From contig CAJXUB010000004.1 in the NCBI GenBank assembly GCA_913061125.1, forward strand, positions 1-64,000: DNA of 64,000 nucleotides, written 5' to 3'. How positions within the stretch are numbered: the first letter of the stretch is position 1; the number at the start of each line of letters is the position of its first letter. Shown here one piece after another: positions 17,622-27,938 of the stretch. The notes under the pieces were generated by a model. The model was not told where the DNA came from. It saw only the letters and a program-made list of their open reading frames with translations, and did no database searches. Source of the DNA: an uncultured Flavobacteriaceae bacterium. GTDB taxonomy: Bacteria > Bacteroidota > Bacteroidia > Flavobacteriales > Flavobacteriaceae. Position numbers and translations under genes: made by a program.

Positions 17622-19088
17622 TTAAACCCTTGGCAAATCGTTGTCGTCTTTAAGAGGTAAATCAGAACTTCCCATCAAAAAAGCATCAATGTGGTGGGCG
17701 GCTTGCCGACCCTCTGAAATGGCCCAAACAATCAGGGATTGCCCTCTTCGAATATCGCCAGCGGCAAAAACTCCTTCAACATTTGTTTTGAAATTTTTGG
17801 TTGAAGCTTTAACGTTGGTTCGAAAGTCCGTTTCCAGTTGAAGATCATCCACGATAGATGTTCCTGGACCTGTAAAACCCAATGCCAAAAGAGCTAATTC
17901 ACAAGGCCATGTTTTCTCTGTTCCCGGAAGCTCTTTGAGCTCAGGACGTTGGCCTTCTTTAATAATCCACTCAACTTCACAAGTAACCAGACCTGTTAGA
18001 TTACCCTTTTCATCGCCAATAAATTCTTTTGTAGAAATACTCCAGTAGCGCTCCACACCTTCCTCGTGAGACGAGCTCGATTTGAGTTTCATGGGCCAAA
18101 ATGGCCAGGGTTGGTGGGCTGGACGACCTTGGGTTGGTTTGCTTAATATTTCAAAATTTGTAACCGATTTAGCACCATGTCTGTTGGATGTTCCGATGCA
18201 ATCCGACCCCGTATCACCACCCCCAATGACGACTACATTTTTATCTTGAGCTGAAATAATTTCTTCAAAAGGATGTAGGCCATCAACATACTCGTTGTTC
18301 AATTTAAGAAAATCCATAGCTTGGACCACTCCATTTAAATCTGCACCTTTTATAGGAAGCGAGCGACGGGCTGCGGCGCCACCACAAAGCAATAGGGCAT
18401 CAAAATCACGTCTTAAACTTTCTACTGAAATATCGACACCAACATTGGTGTTTGTTTTAAAAAGGATGCCTTCTTCTTTTAATATTGCAATACGGCGGTC
18501 AATGATCTGTTTTTCCAATTTAAAATCAGGGATACCATAGCGCAATAATCCACCAATTTTGTTGTCTCTTTCAAAAACTGTAACACTATGCCCGGCTCTA
18601 TTGAGTTGTTGAGCTGCGGCTAACCCTGAAGGTCCAGAGCCCACAACAGCTATTGTTTTTCCTGTTCGCGAAGCAGGTTTTTGAGCTTTTATCCATCCTT
18701 TTTGGAATGCTGTTTCAACTATGTTTTTTTCAATGTTTTCTATTGAAACGGGATCTTCATTTATTCCTAAAACGCAAGCTTGCTCACAGGGTGCAGGACA
18801 CAACCGTCCAGTAAATTCTGGAAAATTATTGGTAGAGTGTAAAATTTTGGCTGCCTTTTCCCAATTACCGCGATAGACATTGTCATTAAAATCGGGGATT
18901 AGATTACCCAATGGGCAACCGCTATGGCAAAAAGGTATGCCACAATCCATACAGCGTGCGCCTTGGTTTTTCAGCTCTTTTTCTTCCAAGGGAATCGTAA
19001 ATTCCTTGTAGTTTTTTAACCGTTTCTCTACCGCATCGTAGGACTCAACAACGCGATTGTGTTCCATAAATCCTGTGATTTTTCCCAT
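17622..19088 (-). CDS. gltD: Glutamate synthase small subunit
   Basis: 'GARCMDCGIPFCHSGCPLGNLIPDFND', 'GRLCPAPCEQACVLGI', 'VAVVGSGPSGLAAAQQLNRAGHSVTVFERDNKIGGLLRYGIPDFKL'. Confidence 0.97.
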   Translation of the reverse strand: MGKITGFMEHNRVVESYDAVEKRLKNYKEFTIPLEEKELKNQGARCMDCGIPFCHSGCPLGNLIPDFNDNVYRGNWEKAAKILHSTNNFPEFTGRLCPAPCEQACVLGINEDPVSIENIEKNIVETAFQKGWIKAQKPASRTGKTIAVVGSGPSGLAAAQQLNRAGHSVTVFERDNKIGGLLRYGIPDFKLEKQIIDRRIAILKEEGILFKTNTNVGVDISVESLRRDFDALLLCGGAAARRSLPIKGADLNGVVQAMDFLKLNNEYVDGLHPFEEIISAQDKNVVVIGGGDTGSDCIGTSNRHGAKSVTNFEILSKPTQGRPAHQPWPFWPMKLKSSSSHEEGVERYWSISTKEFIGDEKGNLTGLVTCEVEWIIKEGQRPELKELPGTEKTWPCELALLALGFTGPGTSIVDDLQLETDFRTNVKASTKNFKTNVEGVFAAGDIRRGQSLIVWAISEGRQAAHHIDAFLMGSSDLPLKDDNDLPRV

Positions 19089-19089
19089 A

Positions 19090-22000
19090 TTACTGTTTGT
19101 TTACAATGTTTTCTTGTTCTAATCGAATTAGTGCTTGTTTGTATTCTTCAGGAAAGACTCGAATAAATTGCTTTTGGGTCGATTCCCATTGCTCCAAAAG
19201 GCGTTGTGCCAAAGGGCTTAATGTAGCGTTATAATGGTTTTCTATCAACTGCCTTAGCTCATCAATATGAGCTTGTTCCGTGAGAGGATCGAGATTTAGA
19301 CCCTCGGCGTTGCAGCGTTTGTTGAAAGCTTGTTTTGGATCGTAGACATACGCAATACCTCCACTCATCCCAGCGCCAAAATTACGACCAACTTCGCCTA
19401 AAATGACTGCAATTCCACCGGTCATATATTCACATCCGTGATCGCCAATTCCTTCAACTACTGCTTGAGCTCCAGAGTTCCGCACACAAAAACGTTCCCC
19501 TGCTTTTCCATTTATGTAGACCTCACCCGATGTAGCGCCATACAAAGCCACATTACCCACTATAATGTTGTCCTCAGGGACAATGGTGGATTCATCAGGG
19601 ACACGGACGGTCAGTTTGGCACCGGATAAGCCTTTTCCAAGGTAATCGTTCGTATTTCCAATGACGTTCAGGGTGAGGCCTTTGGTGGCAAATGCACCAA
19701 AACTTTGACCTGCCGAGCCTGAAAAATTAATTTTCAGTGTGTTTTCAGGTAGGCCTTGAGCGCCATAAATTTTTGAAATTTCATTGCTTAAAATTGCACC
19801 AACGGCCCTGTTTTCGTTATTGATTTTAAAATCCAAAACGGTTGGTTCTTTTCTAAATAAGGCCGGATGAGCTTTATCAATAATATTGAAATCCAAGGCA
19901 TTTTCGAGCTGATGGTCCTGCGCAATAGTCTGACGCAATGGCACTGAATCGCTGACTTCAACTTTGTGCAAAATTGGCGACAAATCAATCCCTTTGGATT
20001 TGTAATGGCTAATGGCATTGTTTCGATCTAATTTTTCGACCTTACCAACCATTTCATCTACTGTTCTAAATCCAAGTTTAGCCATAATTTCTCTTAATTC
20101 TTGAGCTACGAAATACATGAAATTAACCACATGCTCTGGCTTTCCTTTGAATTTTTTGCGCAATTCGGGGTTTTGTGTAGCGATTCCAACTGGGCAGGTG
20201 TTTAAATGACAAGCCCGCATCATGACGCAACCCGATGCTACAAGTGGTGCTGTCGCAAATCCAAATTCTTCGGCACCAAGCAGACAGGCAATGGCCACGT
20301 CGCGCCCTGTCTTGAGTTGTCCATCACATTCAACGACAATTCTGCTACGGAGGTCGTTCATTACGAGGGTCTGCTGTGCTTCTGCAAGCCCCAATTCCCA
20401 GGGTAGTCCGGCATGTTTTAGAGAGGTTAATGGCGAGGCCCCTGTTCCGCCATCATATCCAGATATCAATACCACATCGGCTTTAGCTTTCGCAACACCA
20501 GCGGCCACAGTCCCTACCCCAACTTCGGAAACCAATTTGACATTGATTCGTGCGTCTCGATTGGCTGATTTTAAATCATAAATTAGTTGTGATAAATCTT
20601 CTATGGAATATATATCGTGATGCGGTGGCGGAGAAATGAGTCCGACGTACGGTGTAGAGTTTCGTGTTTTAGCAATATCGGGGTTGACTTTTGGTCCGGG
20701 CAACTGTCCCCCTTCTCCGGGTTTGGCTCCCTGTGCCATTTTTATTTGAATTTCTTTGGCGTTGGTCAAATAATTAGAAGTTACTCCAAACCGTCCAGAG
20801 GCCACTTGCTTTATGGCGCTGTTTTTCCAATCGCCGTTGGCATCTTTATAGAATCGGTCTTGGTCTTCTCCTCCTTCGCCAGAGTTACTTTTCCCTCCAA
20901 TTCTGTTCATGGCTATGGCGAGATTTTCGTGGGCCTCCTTACTAATGGAACCGTAAGACATTGCTCCTGTTTTGAAGCGTTTTACAATATTAGTCCAAGG
21001 CTCAACCTCGTCCAGAGGAATGGGGTCGTAATTTGTAAATTCAAACAGACCTCTGATGGTCATTAGTTGTCTGGACTGGTTGTTAATGATCTCTGCGTAC
21101 TCTTTATACTTTTGGGGTTTATTTGTTCGAACAGAGTCTTGAAGTTTTGCAATGGATAATGGGTTAAATAAATGGTGCTCTCCATTTCGCCTCCAGCGGT
21201 ATTGGCCTCCCATTTCCAAATCTAAATCGGCATCAATTTCTTTTTTGATATAGGTTCTGTCGTAGCGTTTTGAAATTTCTTTTTCGAGCTGATGCAAATC
21301 CACCCCTTGTATTCTTGTGGCGGTGTTGGGGAAATACTTTTCAACCACTTGGGTATTAATTCCTATACACTCGAATAGTTGAGAACCGCGGTAGGAATTT
21401 AATGTTGAAATTCCAATTTTATTCATCACTTTGAGAATCCCTTTACCGACGGCCTTGTTGTAGTTTTCAATGGCTTTTTCGGTATCGGCATTGGGGTCCA
21501 ATTGGCGGACTTCGTCTTCAATAATTTCATTCACCATGTAAGGATTGATGGCGCTAGCTCCATAACCAAACAGCAAAGCAAAATGATGAACTTCTCTGGG
21601 TTCAGCAGATTCTATGATAATACTGATTTTTGAACGTTTTCCTAATTTCTGCAATCCACTATTGACATAGGAACATGCCAAAAGCGCTGGAATTGGTGCC
21701 CAATCTTTGGATACATTCCGATCTGAAAGAATTAAAATATTTGTCCCATTATCTACCTCAGCAGAAGCAAACTGCAAGAGGTTTTCAAGGGCGTCTTCCA
21801 AACCGTTATGGCCCTTGCTTGCAGAATACAGCATCGAAATTGAAGCGATTTTAAAACCGGGATGATCGAAACTTTTTATTTTGTCTAAGTCTTGTTTGGA
21901 AATGACTGGATTTTGGATTTTTAATTTTTGGCAATGGGAAGCATTTATGTCAAAAATATTAAAATCGCTACCCAAAGTCAGACTAATATCAGTAATCAAC

Positions 22001-23592
22001 TCTTCTCGAATACCATCCAACGGGGGGTTGGTGACCTGGGCAAATAATTGTTTAAAATAATTGTAAATCAATTGAGGACGTTCAGAAAGGAGGGCCAGCG
22101 GTGTATCGCTTCCCATCGATCCAATGGGTTCTTTGCCCAAGTTGGCCATTGGTAGAATGATGGTTTTGATGTCCTCGTGAGTATATCCAAATAATACTTT
22201 TCGTTTATCTAAAGTTTCTTGATTCAAAAATACGGGACAGTCGTTGTATGGAATTTGTTTTAGGTAAATTAAATTTTCATCCAACCAGTTTTTGTAGGGC
22301 TGTTTTTTGGCAATGGTTTCTTTCACCTCTTCGTCATTTACAATACGCCCCTCGTTCATGTTAACCAAAAACATTTTTCCTGGTTCCAATCGGCCGTGGT
22401 ATTCTATATTTTCGGCATCCAACTCAACCACACCTATTTCGGAGGACATGATCACATAACCGTCTTTTGTTACTGTGTATCTGGATGGACGCAGACCATT
22501 TCTATCCAAAACCGCCCCAATGTAGTTGCCGTCCGTGAATGGAATTGAAGCAGGACCATCCCAGGGTTCCATCATGCAAGAATTATATTCGTAAAATGCT
22601 TTTTTGGAGACCGACATTTCTGTATTTTTTTCCCAAGCTTCAGGAATGAGCATCATCATGACTTCTGGAAGAGACCGCCCTGTCATTAAAAGTAATTCTA
22701 CAACCATATCCATAGAAGCCGAGTCGGATTTTTTGGGAAGCACTACAGGAAGAATATCTTTTATACCGTCACCAAACCAATCGCTTTCGAGCAGCGCTTC
22801 TCTGGAGACCATTCTTGATATATTTCCGCGAAGCGTATTGATCTCTCCATTATGACACATGTACCGAAAAGGTTGTGCCAAATCCCAAGTTGGGAACGTA
22901 TTGGTAGAAAAGCGCTGGTGCACCAAAGCCAATCGTGTAACAAACAATGGATGAGTCAAATCTTTGTAATACAATTTTATGTCCTCAGGTATCAAAAGGC
23001 CTTTGTAAATGATAATTTTTGTGGAAAGACTGGGGACATAAAAGAAATTGGACTCCGAAATTTTGGAATTATAAATTTCATGTTCTGCTTTTTTTCTTGC
23101 AGTGTATAATTTGAGATTAAACTCAAAATCGTCTTGGTCGGATGAGGATTTGGCGATAAATATTTGCTTGATAAACGGTTCGGTTTTGGCGGCAATATCC
23201 CCCAATACTGAAGCATCAACAGGAAGGGTTCTCCAACCTAAAATCTTCAACCCTTGTGCATTGACGCATTGTTCAAAAACGAATTCACAATAGTTGCGTT
23301 GATTTACTTTTTTGGGCAAAAAAACATTTCCAACGGCGTAGCTCCCAAAGTCAGGAATGTCAAAATCACAAGCTGAAGAGAACAGCTCATGAGGGATATC
23401 TGTTAGAATTCCAGCACCATCGCCTGTTTTTCCGTCGGCACTCACAGCACCGCGGTGCTCCAACCGCTCAAGAATTTGCAGTGCTTTATGGATGATGTCA
23501 TTAGATTTTTGGCCTTTTAAGCTACAAATGAAACCCGCTCCACAATTATCATGCTCAAATTCCGGTAAATACATTCCTTGTTTTTTTAACAT
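19090..23592 (-). CDS. gltB: Glutamate synthase large subunit
   Basis: 1500 aa; 'CGAGFICSLKG' N-terminal nucleophile Cys, 'HQRFSTNTFPTWDLAQPFRYMCHNGEINTLRGN', 'KPGEGGQLPGPKV', 'GYDGGTGASPLTSLKHAGLPWELG'. Confidence 0.98.
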   Translation of the reverse strand: MLKKQGMYLPEFEHDNCGAGFICSLKGQKSNDIIHKALQILERLEHRGAVSADGKTGDGAGILTDIPHELFSSACDFDIPDFGSYAVGNVFLPKKVNQRNYCEFVFEQCVNAQGLKILGWRTLPVDASVLGDIAAKTEPFIKQIFIAKSSSDQDDFEFNLKLYTARKKAEHEIYNSKISESNFFYVPSLSTKIIIYKGLLIPEDIKLYYKDLTHPLFVTRLALVHQRFSTNTFPTWDLAQPFRYMCHNGEINTLRGNISRMVSREALLESDWFGDGIKDILPVVLPKKSDSASMDMVVELLLMTGRSLPEVMMMLIPEAWEKNTEMSVSKKAFYEYNSCMMEPWDGPASIPFTDGNYIGAVLDRNGLRPSRYTVTKDGYVIMSSEIGVVELDAENIEYHGRLEPGKMFLVNMNEGRIVNDEEVKETIAKKQPYKNWLDENLIYLKQIPYNDCPVFLNQETLDKRKVLFGYTHEDIKTIILPMANLGKEPIGSMGSDTPLALLSERPQLIYNYFKQLFAQVTNPPLDGIREELITDISLTLGSDFNIFDINASHCQKLKIQNPVISKQDLDKIKSFDHPGFKIASISMLYSASKGHNGLEDALENLLQFASAEVDNGTNILILSDRNVSKDWAPIPALLACSYVNSGLQKLGKRSKISIIIESAEPREVHHFALLFGYGASAINPYMVNEIIEDEVRQLDPNADTEKAIENYNKAVGKGILKVMNKIGISTLNSYRGSQLFECIGINTQVVEKYFPNTATRIQGVDLHQLEKEISKRYDRTYIKKEIDADLDLEMGGQYRWRRNGEHHLFNPLSIAKLQDSVRTNKPQKYKEYAEIINNQSRQLMTIRGLFEFTNYDPIPLDEVEPWTNIVKRFKTGAMSYGSISKEAHENLAIAMNRIGGKSNSGEGGEDQDRFYKDANGDWKNSAIKQVASGRFGVTSNYLTNAKEIQIKMAQGAKPGEGGQLPGPKVNPDIAKTRNSTPYVGLISPPPHHDIYSIEDLSQLIYDLKSANRDARINVKLVSEVGVGTVAAGVAKAKADVVLISGYDGGTGASPLTSLKHAGLPWELGLAEAQQTLVMNDLRSRIVVECDGQLKTGRDVAIACLLGAEEFGFATAPLVASGCVMMRACHLNTCPVGIATQNPELRKKFKGKPEHVVNFMYFVAQELREIMAKLGFRTVDEMVGKVEKLDRNNAISHYKSKGIDLSPILHKVEVSDSVPLRQTIAQDHQLENALDFNIIDKAHPALFRKEPTVLDFKINNENRAVGAILSNEISKIYGAQGLPENTLKINFSGSAGQSFGAFATKGLTLNVIGNTNDYLGKGLSGAKLTVRVPDESTIVPEDNIIVGNVALYGATSGEVYINGKAGERFCVRNSGAQAVVEGIGDHGCEYMTGGIAVILGEVGRNFGAGMSGGIAYVYDPKQAFNKRCNAEGLNLDPLTEQAHIDELRQLIENHYNATLSPLAQRLLEQWESTQKQFIRVFPEEYKQALIRLEQENIVNKQ

Positions 23593-23967
23593 GGCCTTCG
23601 TTTTTTTTGGATTAATAATTGGAATAAAAACCTAAGATACGGACTAATTTGGGATTAACTGACATCGGTTAATCATTATTACGACATCCTTAAATATGTC
23701 CTAATAAATTAGTTTTTAACCATTTTTGGGTGCAGATTTTTAAAAAATTGACAATGAAAAATTAAGTGTTTTTTCCTGCACGAAGTTGACCGCTGAGCTA
23801 AGAAAGCTGCACCATTGTGATATGAAACATTTTACTTTAAAATTGACCACACCCCCAAAATAATGGAATGTGAATATCGCATTTTAATAAAATTAAATTA
23901 TGTACCTCATATTTATTGGGGTGTTTTTTTATTTATATAATAAAAATATGTTTTGAACCCTATTTTT

Positions 23968-24000
23968 TTTGGGGTTGATGTATTAATTAATGTAGTTTTG
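23968..24000 (+). promoter_or_regulatory. Putative Bacteroidota-type promoter for the porin gene
   Basis: TTTG (23968-23971), 21-nt spacer, TAGTTTTG (23993-24000), matching the -33 TTTG / -7 TAnnTTTG consensus. Confidence 0.5.
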
Positions 24001-24038
24001 AACGGTAATCAAACAAAAAACCAAATAAAAAATTAATT

Positions 24039-25013
24039 ATGAAAAAAATTTTTACTTTACTATTTGCCTCATTAACCTCTCTTGCTTTTGCTCAAGAGGA
24101 AGAGCCAAAACTATCAATTTCTGGAACAGTTGACGCTTACTATCAAACCAATCTATCATCACCGGATGATTTAGGTGATTCGTTTGGAACTTCGTTTGCT
24201 GACGAAACCGGGTTTGCCCTAGGAATGGCCAACTTAGTTGCCTCATACGACATGGGGAAAACAGGGGTTGTAGCAGATGTGGTGTTCGGACCAAGAGGAG
24301 ACGCTGCCGTTGGTGGATATAACTTAAATCAATTGTATGCGTACTGGAATGTGACTGAATCAACAACACTTACAATGGGACGTTTCAACACTTACTTGGG
24401 ATACGAAGTTATTTCTCCAGCAGGAAATTTCAACTACAGCACATCGTACATGTTTTCAAGCGGACCGTTTTCTATGGTTGGTCTAAAAGCCGATTTTGAC
24501 CTAGGAAATGATTTTAGTTTAATGTTAGCTTTCATGAATCCAACCGACGTAAATAACAACACCACAGGAGGTTATGCCCTTGGTGCTCAACTGGGCTATG
24601 CTGGACAATACCTGAACCTGTATTATGACGACGATGAAGTATTAGGATTTGAAGTTGATTACACAGGAGGATTTGACCTTTCAGACGATTTCTTTTTAGG
24701 TATAAACGGAGCCTATCAAGTGAGTGATGACGAGGGATTCTATGGCGTTGCTCTCTATCCACAGTACACTGTGTCTGACAGCTTTTCACTTGGACTAAGA
24801 GGTGAACTTTTCGGTTATCACGACGATAGTGACGACGACTTGCCGAGTGTATTTTCAACAACCCTTACTGGAAGTTACACGGTTGAAAACCTTACTATCA
24901 AACCAGAAATCAGATTGGACTCCTGGAGTGAGGTTGAACCCTACTTTGACAACGACAGTGAAGTCTCAGATTCTCTTGCAGCATTTACTATAGCAGCCAT
25001 TTATTCGTTCTAA
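24039..25013 (+). CDS. Outer membrane beta-barrel porin
   Basis: Signal peptide MKKIFTLLFASLTSLAFAQ, amphipathic beta-strand pattern, 'SGTVDAYYQTNL', C-terminal aromatic 'AIYSF'. Confidence 0.82.
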   Translation: MKKIFTLLFASLTSLAFAQEEEPKLSISGTVDAYYQTNLSSPDDLGDSFGTSFADETGFALGMANLVASYDMGKTGVVADVVFGPRGDAAVGGYNLNQLYAYWNVTESTTLTMGRFNTYLGYEVISPAGNFNYSTSYMFSSGPFSMVGLKADFDLGNDFSLMLAFMNPTDVNNNTTGGYALGAQLGYAGQYLNLYYDDDEVLGFEVDYTGGFDLSDDFFLGINGAYQVSDDEGFYGVALYPQYTVSDSFSLGLRGELFGYHDDSDDDLPSVFSTTLTGSYTVENLTIKPEIRLDSWSEVEPYFDNDSEVSDSLAAFTIAAIYSF

Positions 25014-25037
25014 AATATAATTTTGTTTGTGATTAAG

Positions 25038-25074
25038 AAAAGCCCAAAGGAAGCAATTCCAATGGGCTTTTTTT
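25038..25074. terminator. Terminator between convergent porin and ppc
   Basis: AAGCCCA...TGGGCTT hairpin followed by TTTTTTT. Confidence 0.75.
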
Positions 25075-27655
25075 ATGCAGAATTTCTACTGGCATTAATG
25101 ATCCCATACAGGGTTCGAGTGACAATTTTTTCAAACACCTCAATTTGTGTTTTATCCAGTGTTTTTTGCTTTTGCAACTGCTGTATTTTTCGAAGTGCAT
25201 ATTGCTGTATGGTAACCAACGGCAATACTATGGATTCTCTAACCTCGATGGAGGCTTTGCCACTCGGCTCATTTTCCATCAACGCTTTCTGACCTGAAAC
25301 CTTCAAAAGAAGTTCTAAAGTCAATTGATATTCCTCATAAATGATGGCCCAAAATTCGCCAAACTCCTCATCCTCAGCCATATACTTGGTCAACGGAAAA
25401 AAGGACTTGCTTAAGGACATCATACTATTTTCCAGCAATGTTTTAAAGAAACTCGATTCGTTATAAAGCGCTACGACTTTATCCATTTCACCACGATCCG
25501 CGAACGCTTTAATGGCTGTTCCAACTCCAAAAAACCCAGGAACATTTTGCTTCAGCTGACTCCACGACCCCACAAACGGGATGGCTCTTAAATCTGAAAA
25601 AATCAATGTGTCCGATTTGGATCGTTTTGATGGGCGGCTGCCAATATTGGCTTTCGCGTAATATTTTAAAGTACTGATGCGCTCCAAATAAGGAACAAAC
25701 TTGGGGTGATCCTTAAAATCTTGATAGGCCTGATAGCTCAATTCTGCCAACTTATTCATGGTGGCACGATGTTGATCTGTAAAACCTTTATTCTCTGCTT
25801 GCAATTTATTAGACAAACCGGAACTGATCAATTGTTCAAGATTGTATTTTGATGAGTCGGGGGTGCCAAAGTTAGAGCTAATCGTTTGGCCCTGTATGGT
25901 TAGCTGAACTTCTCTGTCTTCAATGGTTGGGCCTAACGAAGCATAAAACTGATGGGTTTTTCCACCACCACGTGCAGGCGGTCCGCCTCGCCCATCGAAA
26001 AAGACAACATCAATATTATATTCTTTTGAAATCGCTGTAAGGGCTTCTTTAGCTTTGAATATTGCCCAATTGGCCATAAAATAACCGCCGTCTTTTGTAC
26101 CGTCCGAAAACCCAAGCATAATCGTTTGTTTTTGACCTCTAGATTTCAAGTGTGCTTTATAGGCCTTATTCGAATACAATTGCTTCATTACCTGAGGTGC
26201 ATTTTTCAAATCTGTAACAGTTTCAAACAATGGTACGATATCGATGGTCAATTGATCTTGAAACGCTACAAGTTTCAGCATCGCATAAAGCTGCATGACA
26301 TTTAGGGCCGTTTGATTGTTACTGATAATGTATCGATTGGCCCCTTTTTCACCATTTTGATGCTGAATATCCTTAACCACTTGAATGGTTTTTAGGGTGT
26401 TAAAAACCAATTCATCTTGAAAGATTGAAATATCGAGTTGACCCTCCAGTTTCGAAATGACTTCAATTTGTTCGTCCTCAGTTAAATGGTTGTAATTCTC
26501 AGGAAAAATTCCAAGATTCTGACTCAGACAAGTCTCTACCATTTTTGAAAAAACAGTGTGATGAATTCTACTATCTTGTCGGATGTCAAGAGAAGCAAAA
26601 TGATACCCAAACAATTGGGTTTTATTGATTAGACTTGTAATTTCATTGAGGTACAACGCATGAAAATCGCGTTTTACAACAGCTTTAATGGCTTTTAACT
26701 CGGCAACAAAACCATCGAAGTCAAAGCCGTCGGGTTGCGCAACGCTGTTGTAAAGAGTTGTGATTAAAGCTCCCAACCGATCCTCGACCCCACGGAAGGT
26801 TAATTTGCGTTTGAGTTTTTTCAAATCTCTGGCATAATTTTTAAGTAAAGTACTTTTCAATAAGCCGGCCACTCTTAGGGTAGTGTCCGGAAGGACGTAC
26901 GGGTTTCCATCGCGGTCGCCCCCAGGCCAGAATCCGATATTAATAATTTCGTTCTGAAGAACTTTATGGTCATAAATATTCTGTTGAATGTAATCAAAAA
27001 TAGATCCAAAAGAATTATAAAACACATTTTCAAGATACCAAATAAGGTTAACCGCTTCGTCGTAGGGCGTGGGTTTTTTGTGTTTAAAAAATGGCGTTTT
27101 ACCCAATTGAGCCAAGAGGTTATTGATTCGTTCGATGTCGTTATCTTGAATGGCTTCTGTTAGGTCTGTAATAATTCCCAAAACTGATCCGGGGTAAAAT
27201 TGTGTCGGGTGGGCCGTCAATACAATACGCACTTTGAATTCGTTCAAATACGCTTTCAAATCCTCAATTTTATTGTCCGAAAACGCTTTTTCTTTCAAAC
27301 TTCGCAAAGTCCCAATACCATCCATGTTGTTAATGACTGGAAAAGCAGCATCTTCAATGGCGTCAAACAAGACCACTTGACGCTCGATGTATTGTATAAA
27401 TCTAAACAGCAATTTGATTTGACTTTTCTTGGTACGTCTGGCTTGATATTTTTTAAAAAAAGTTTCAACAATGGTGGTCGGGTTATCGCCCGCAGCGTAC
27501 CCTTTTTCACAAGTTTCATGAAATAATGGCAACAAAACGCCCGTTTTTGTAATTTGATCAAACGGCAAGGTCATGAATATGCTGTTGTAGATCTGAAACT
27601 TAGACAATACATTTTGTTTGAAACGTTCTAATTTAGGTTTTACGGCCATAATCAA
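25073..27655 (-). CDS. ppc: Phosphoenolpyruvate carboxylase
   Basis: 'VLTAHPTQFYPGSV', 'FWPGGDRDGNPYV', 'MLGFSDGTKDGGYFMANWAIFKAKEAL', 'FFDGRGGPPARGGGKTHQFY'. Confidence 0.96.
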   Translation of the reverse strand: MIMAVKPKLERFKQNVLSKFQIYNSIFMTLPFDQITKTGVLLPLFHETCEKGYAAGDNPTTIVETFFKKYQARRTKKSQIKLLFRFIQYIERQVVLFDAIEDAAFPVINNMDGIGTLRSLKEKAFSDNKIEDLKAYLNEFKVRIVLTAHPTQFYPGSVLGIITDLTEAIQDNDIERINNLLAQLGKTPFFKHKKPTPYDEAVNLIWYLENVFYNSFGSIFDYIQQNIYDHKVLQNEIINIGFWPGGDRDGNPYVLPDTTLRVAGLLKSTLLKNYARDLKKLKRKLTFRGVEDRLGALITTLYNSVAQPDGFDFDGFVAELKAIKAVVKRDFHALYLNEITSLINKTQLFGYHFASLDIRQDSRIHHTVFSKMVETCLSQNLGIFPENYNHLTEDEQIEVISKLEGQLDISIFQDELVFNTLKTIQVVKDIQHQNGEKGANRYIISNNQTALNVMQLYAMLKLVAFQDQLTIDIVPLFETVTDLKNAPQVMKQLYSNKAYKAHLKSRGQKQTIMLGFSDGTKDGGYFMANWAIFKAKEALTAISKEYNIDVVFFDGRGGPPARGGGKTHQFYASLGPTIEDREVQLTIQGQTISSNFGTPDSSKYNLEQLISSGLSNKLQAENKGFTDQHRATMNKLAELSYQAYQDFKDHPKFVPYLERISTLKYYAKANIGSRPSKRSKSDTLIFSDLRAIPFVGSWSQLKQNVPGFFGVGTAIKAFADRGEMDKVVALYNESSFFKTLLENSMMSLSKSFFPLTKYMAEDEEFGEFWAIIYEEYQLTLELLLKVSGQKALMENEPSGKASIEVRESIVLPLVTIQQYALRKIQQLQKQKTLDKTQIEVFEKIVTRTLYGIINASRNSA

Positions 27656-27938
27656 AGACTTAAATGAGGTACAAATATAGTAAAGCCCAGTTCTAAAGTA
27701 AGATATGAGTTGTGAATTGTGAATTTGATAATATTTGAAGATATATTTGAAAAAAATTAAAAATTTTACAAGGAATTCTAATTTTTCTATTCCTAAAAAA
27801 CACCCATCTAAAAATCATCGCCATCATCTGAGTCTAATTTAATACCATTCTTTGAAGTCAAAACTATGTCAATCTTATCTTAAAAATGAAACTTAAAAAA
27901 AGTTTATCCGTATATTCGAGTTTTAAAAATTTCGACAA

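Noticed and set aside
20617-21066. 149-aa plus-strand ORF within gltB
   Set aside because: Antisense to a clearly conserved gltB region; the sequence has no recognisable domain.
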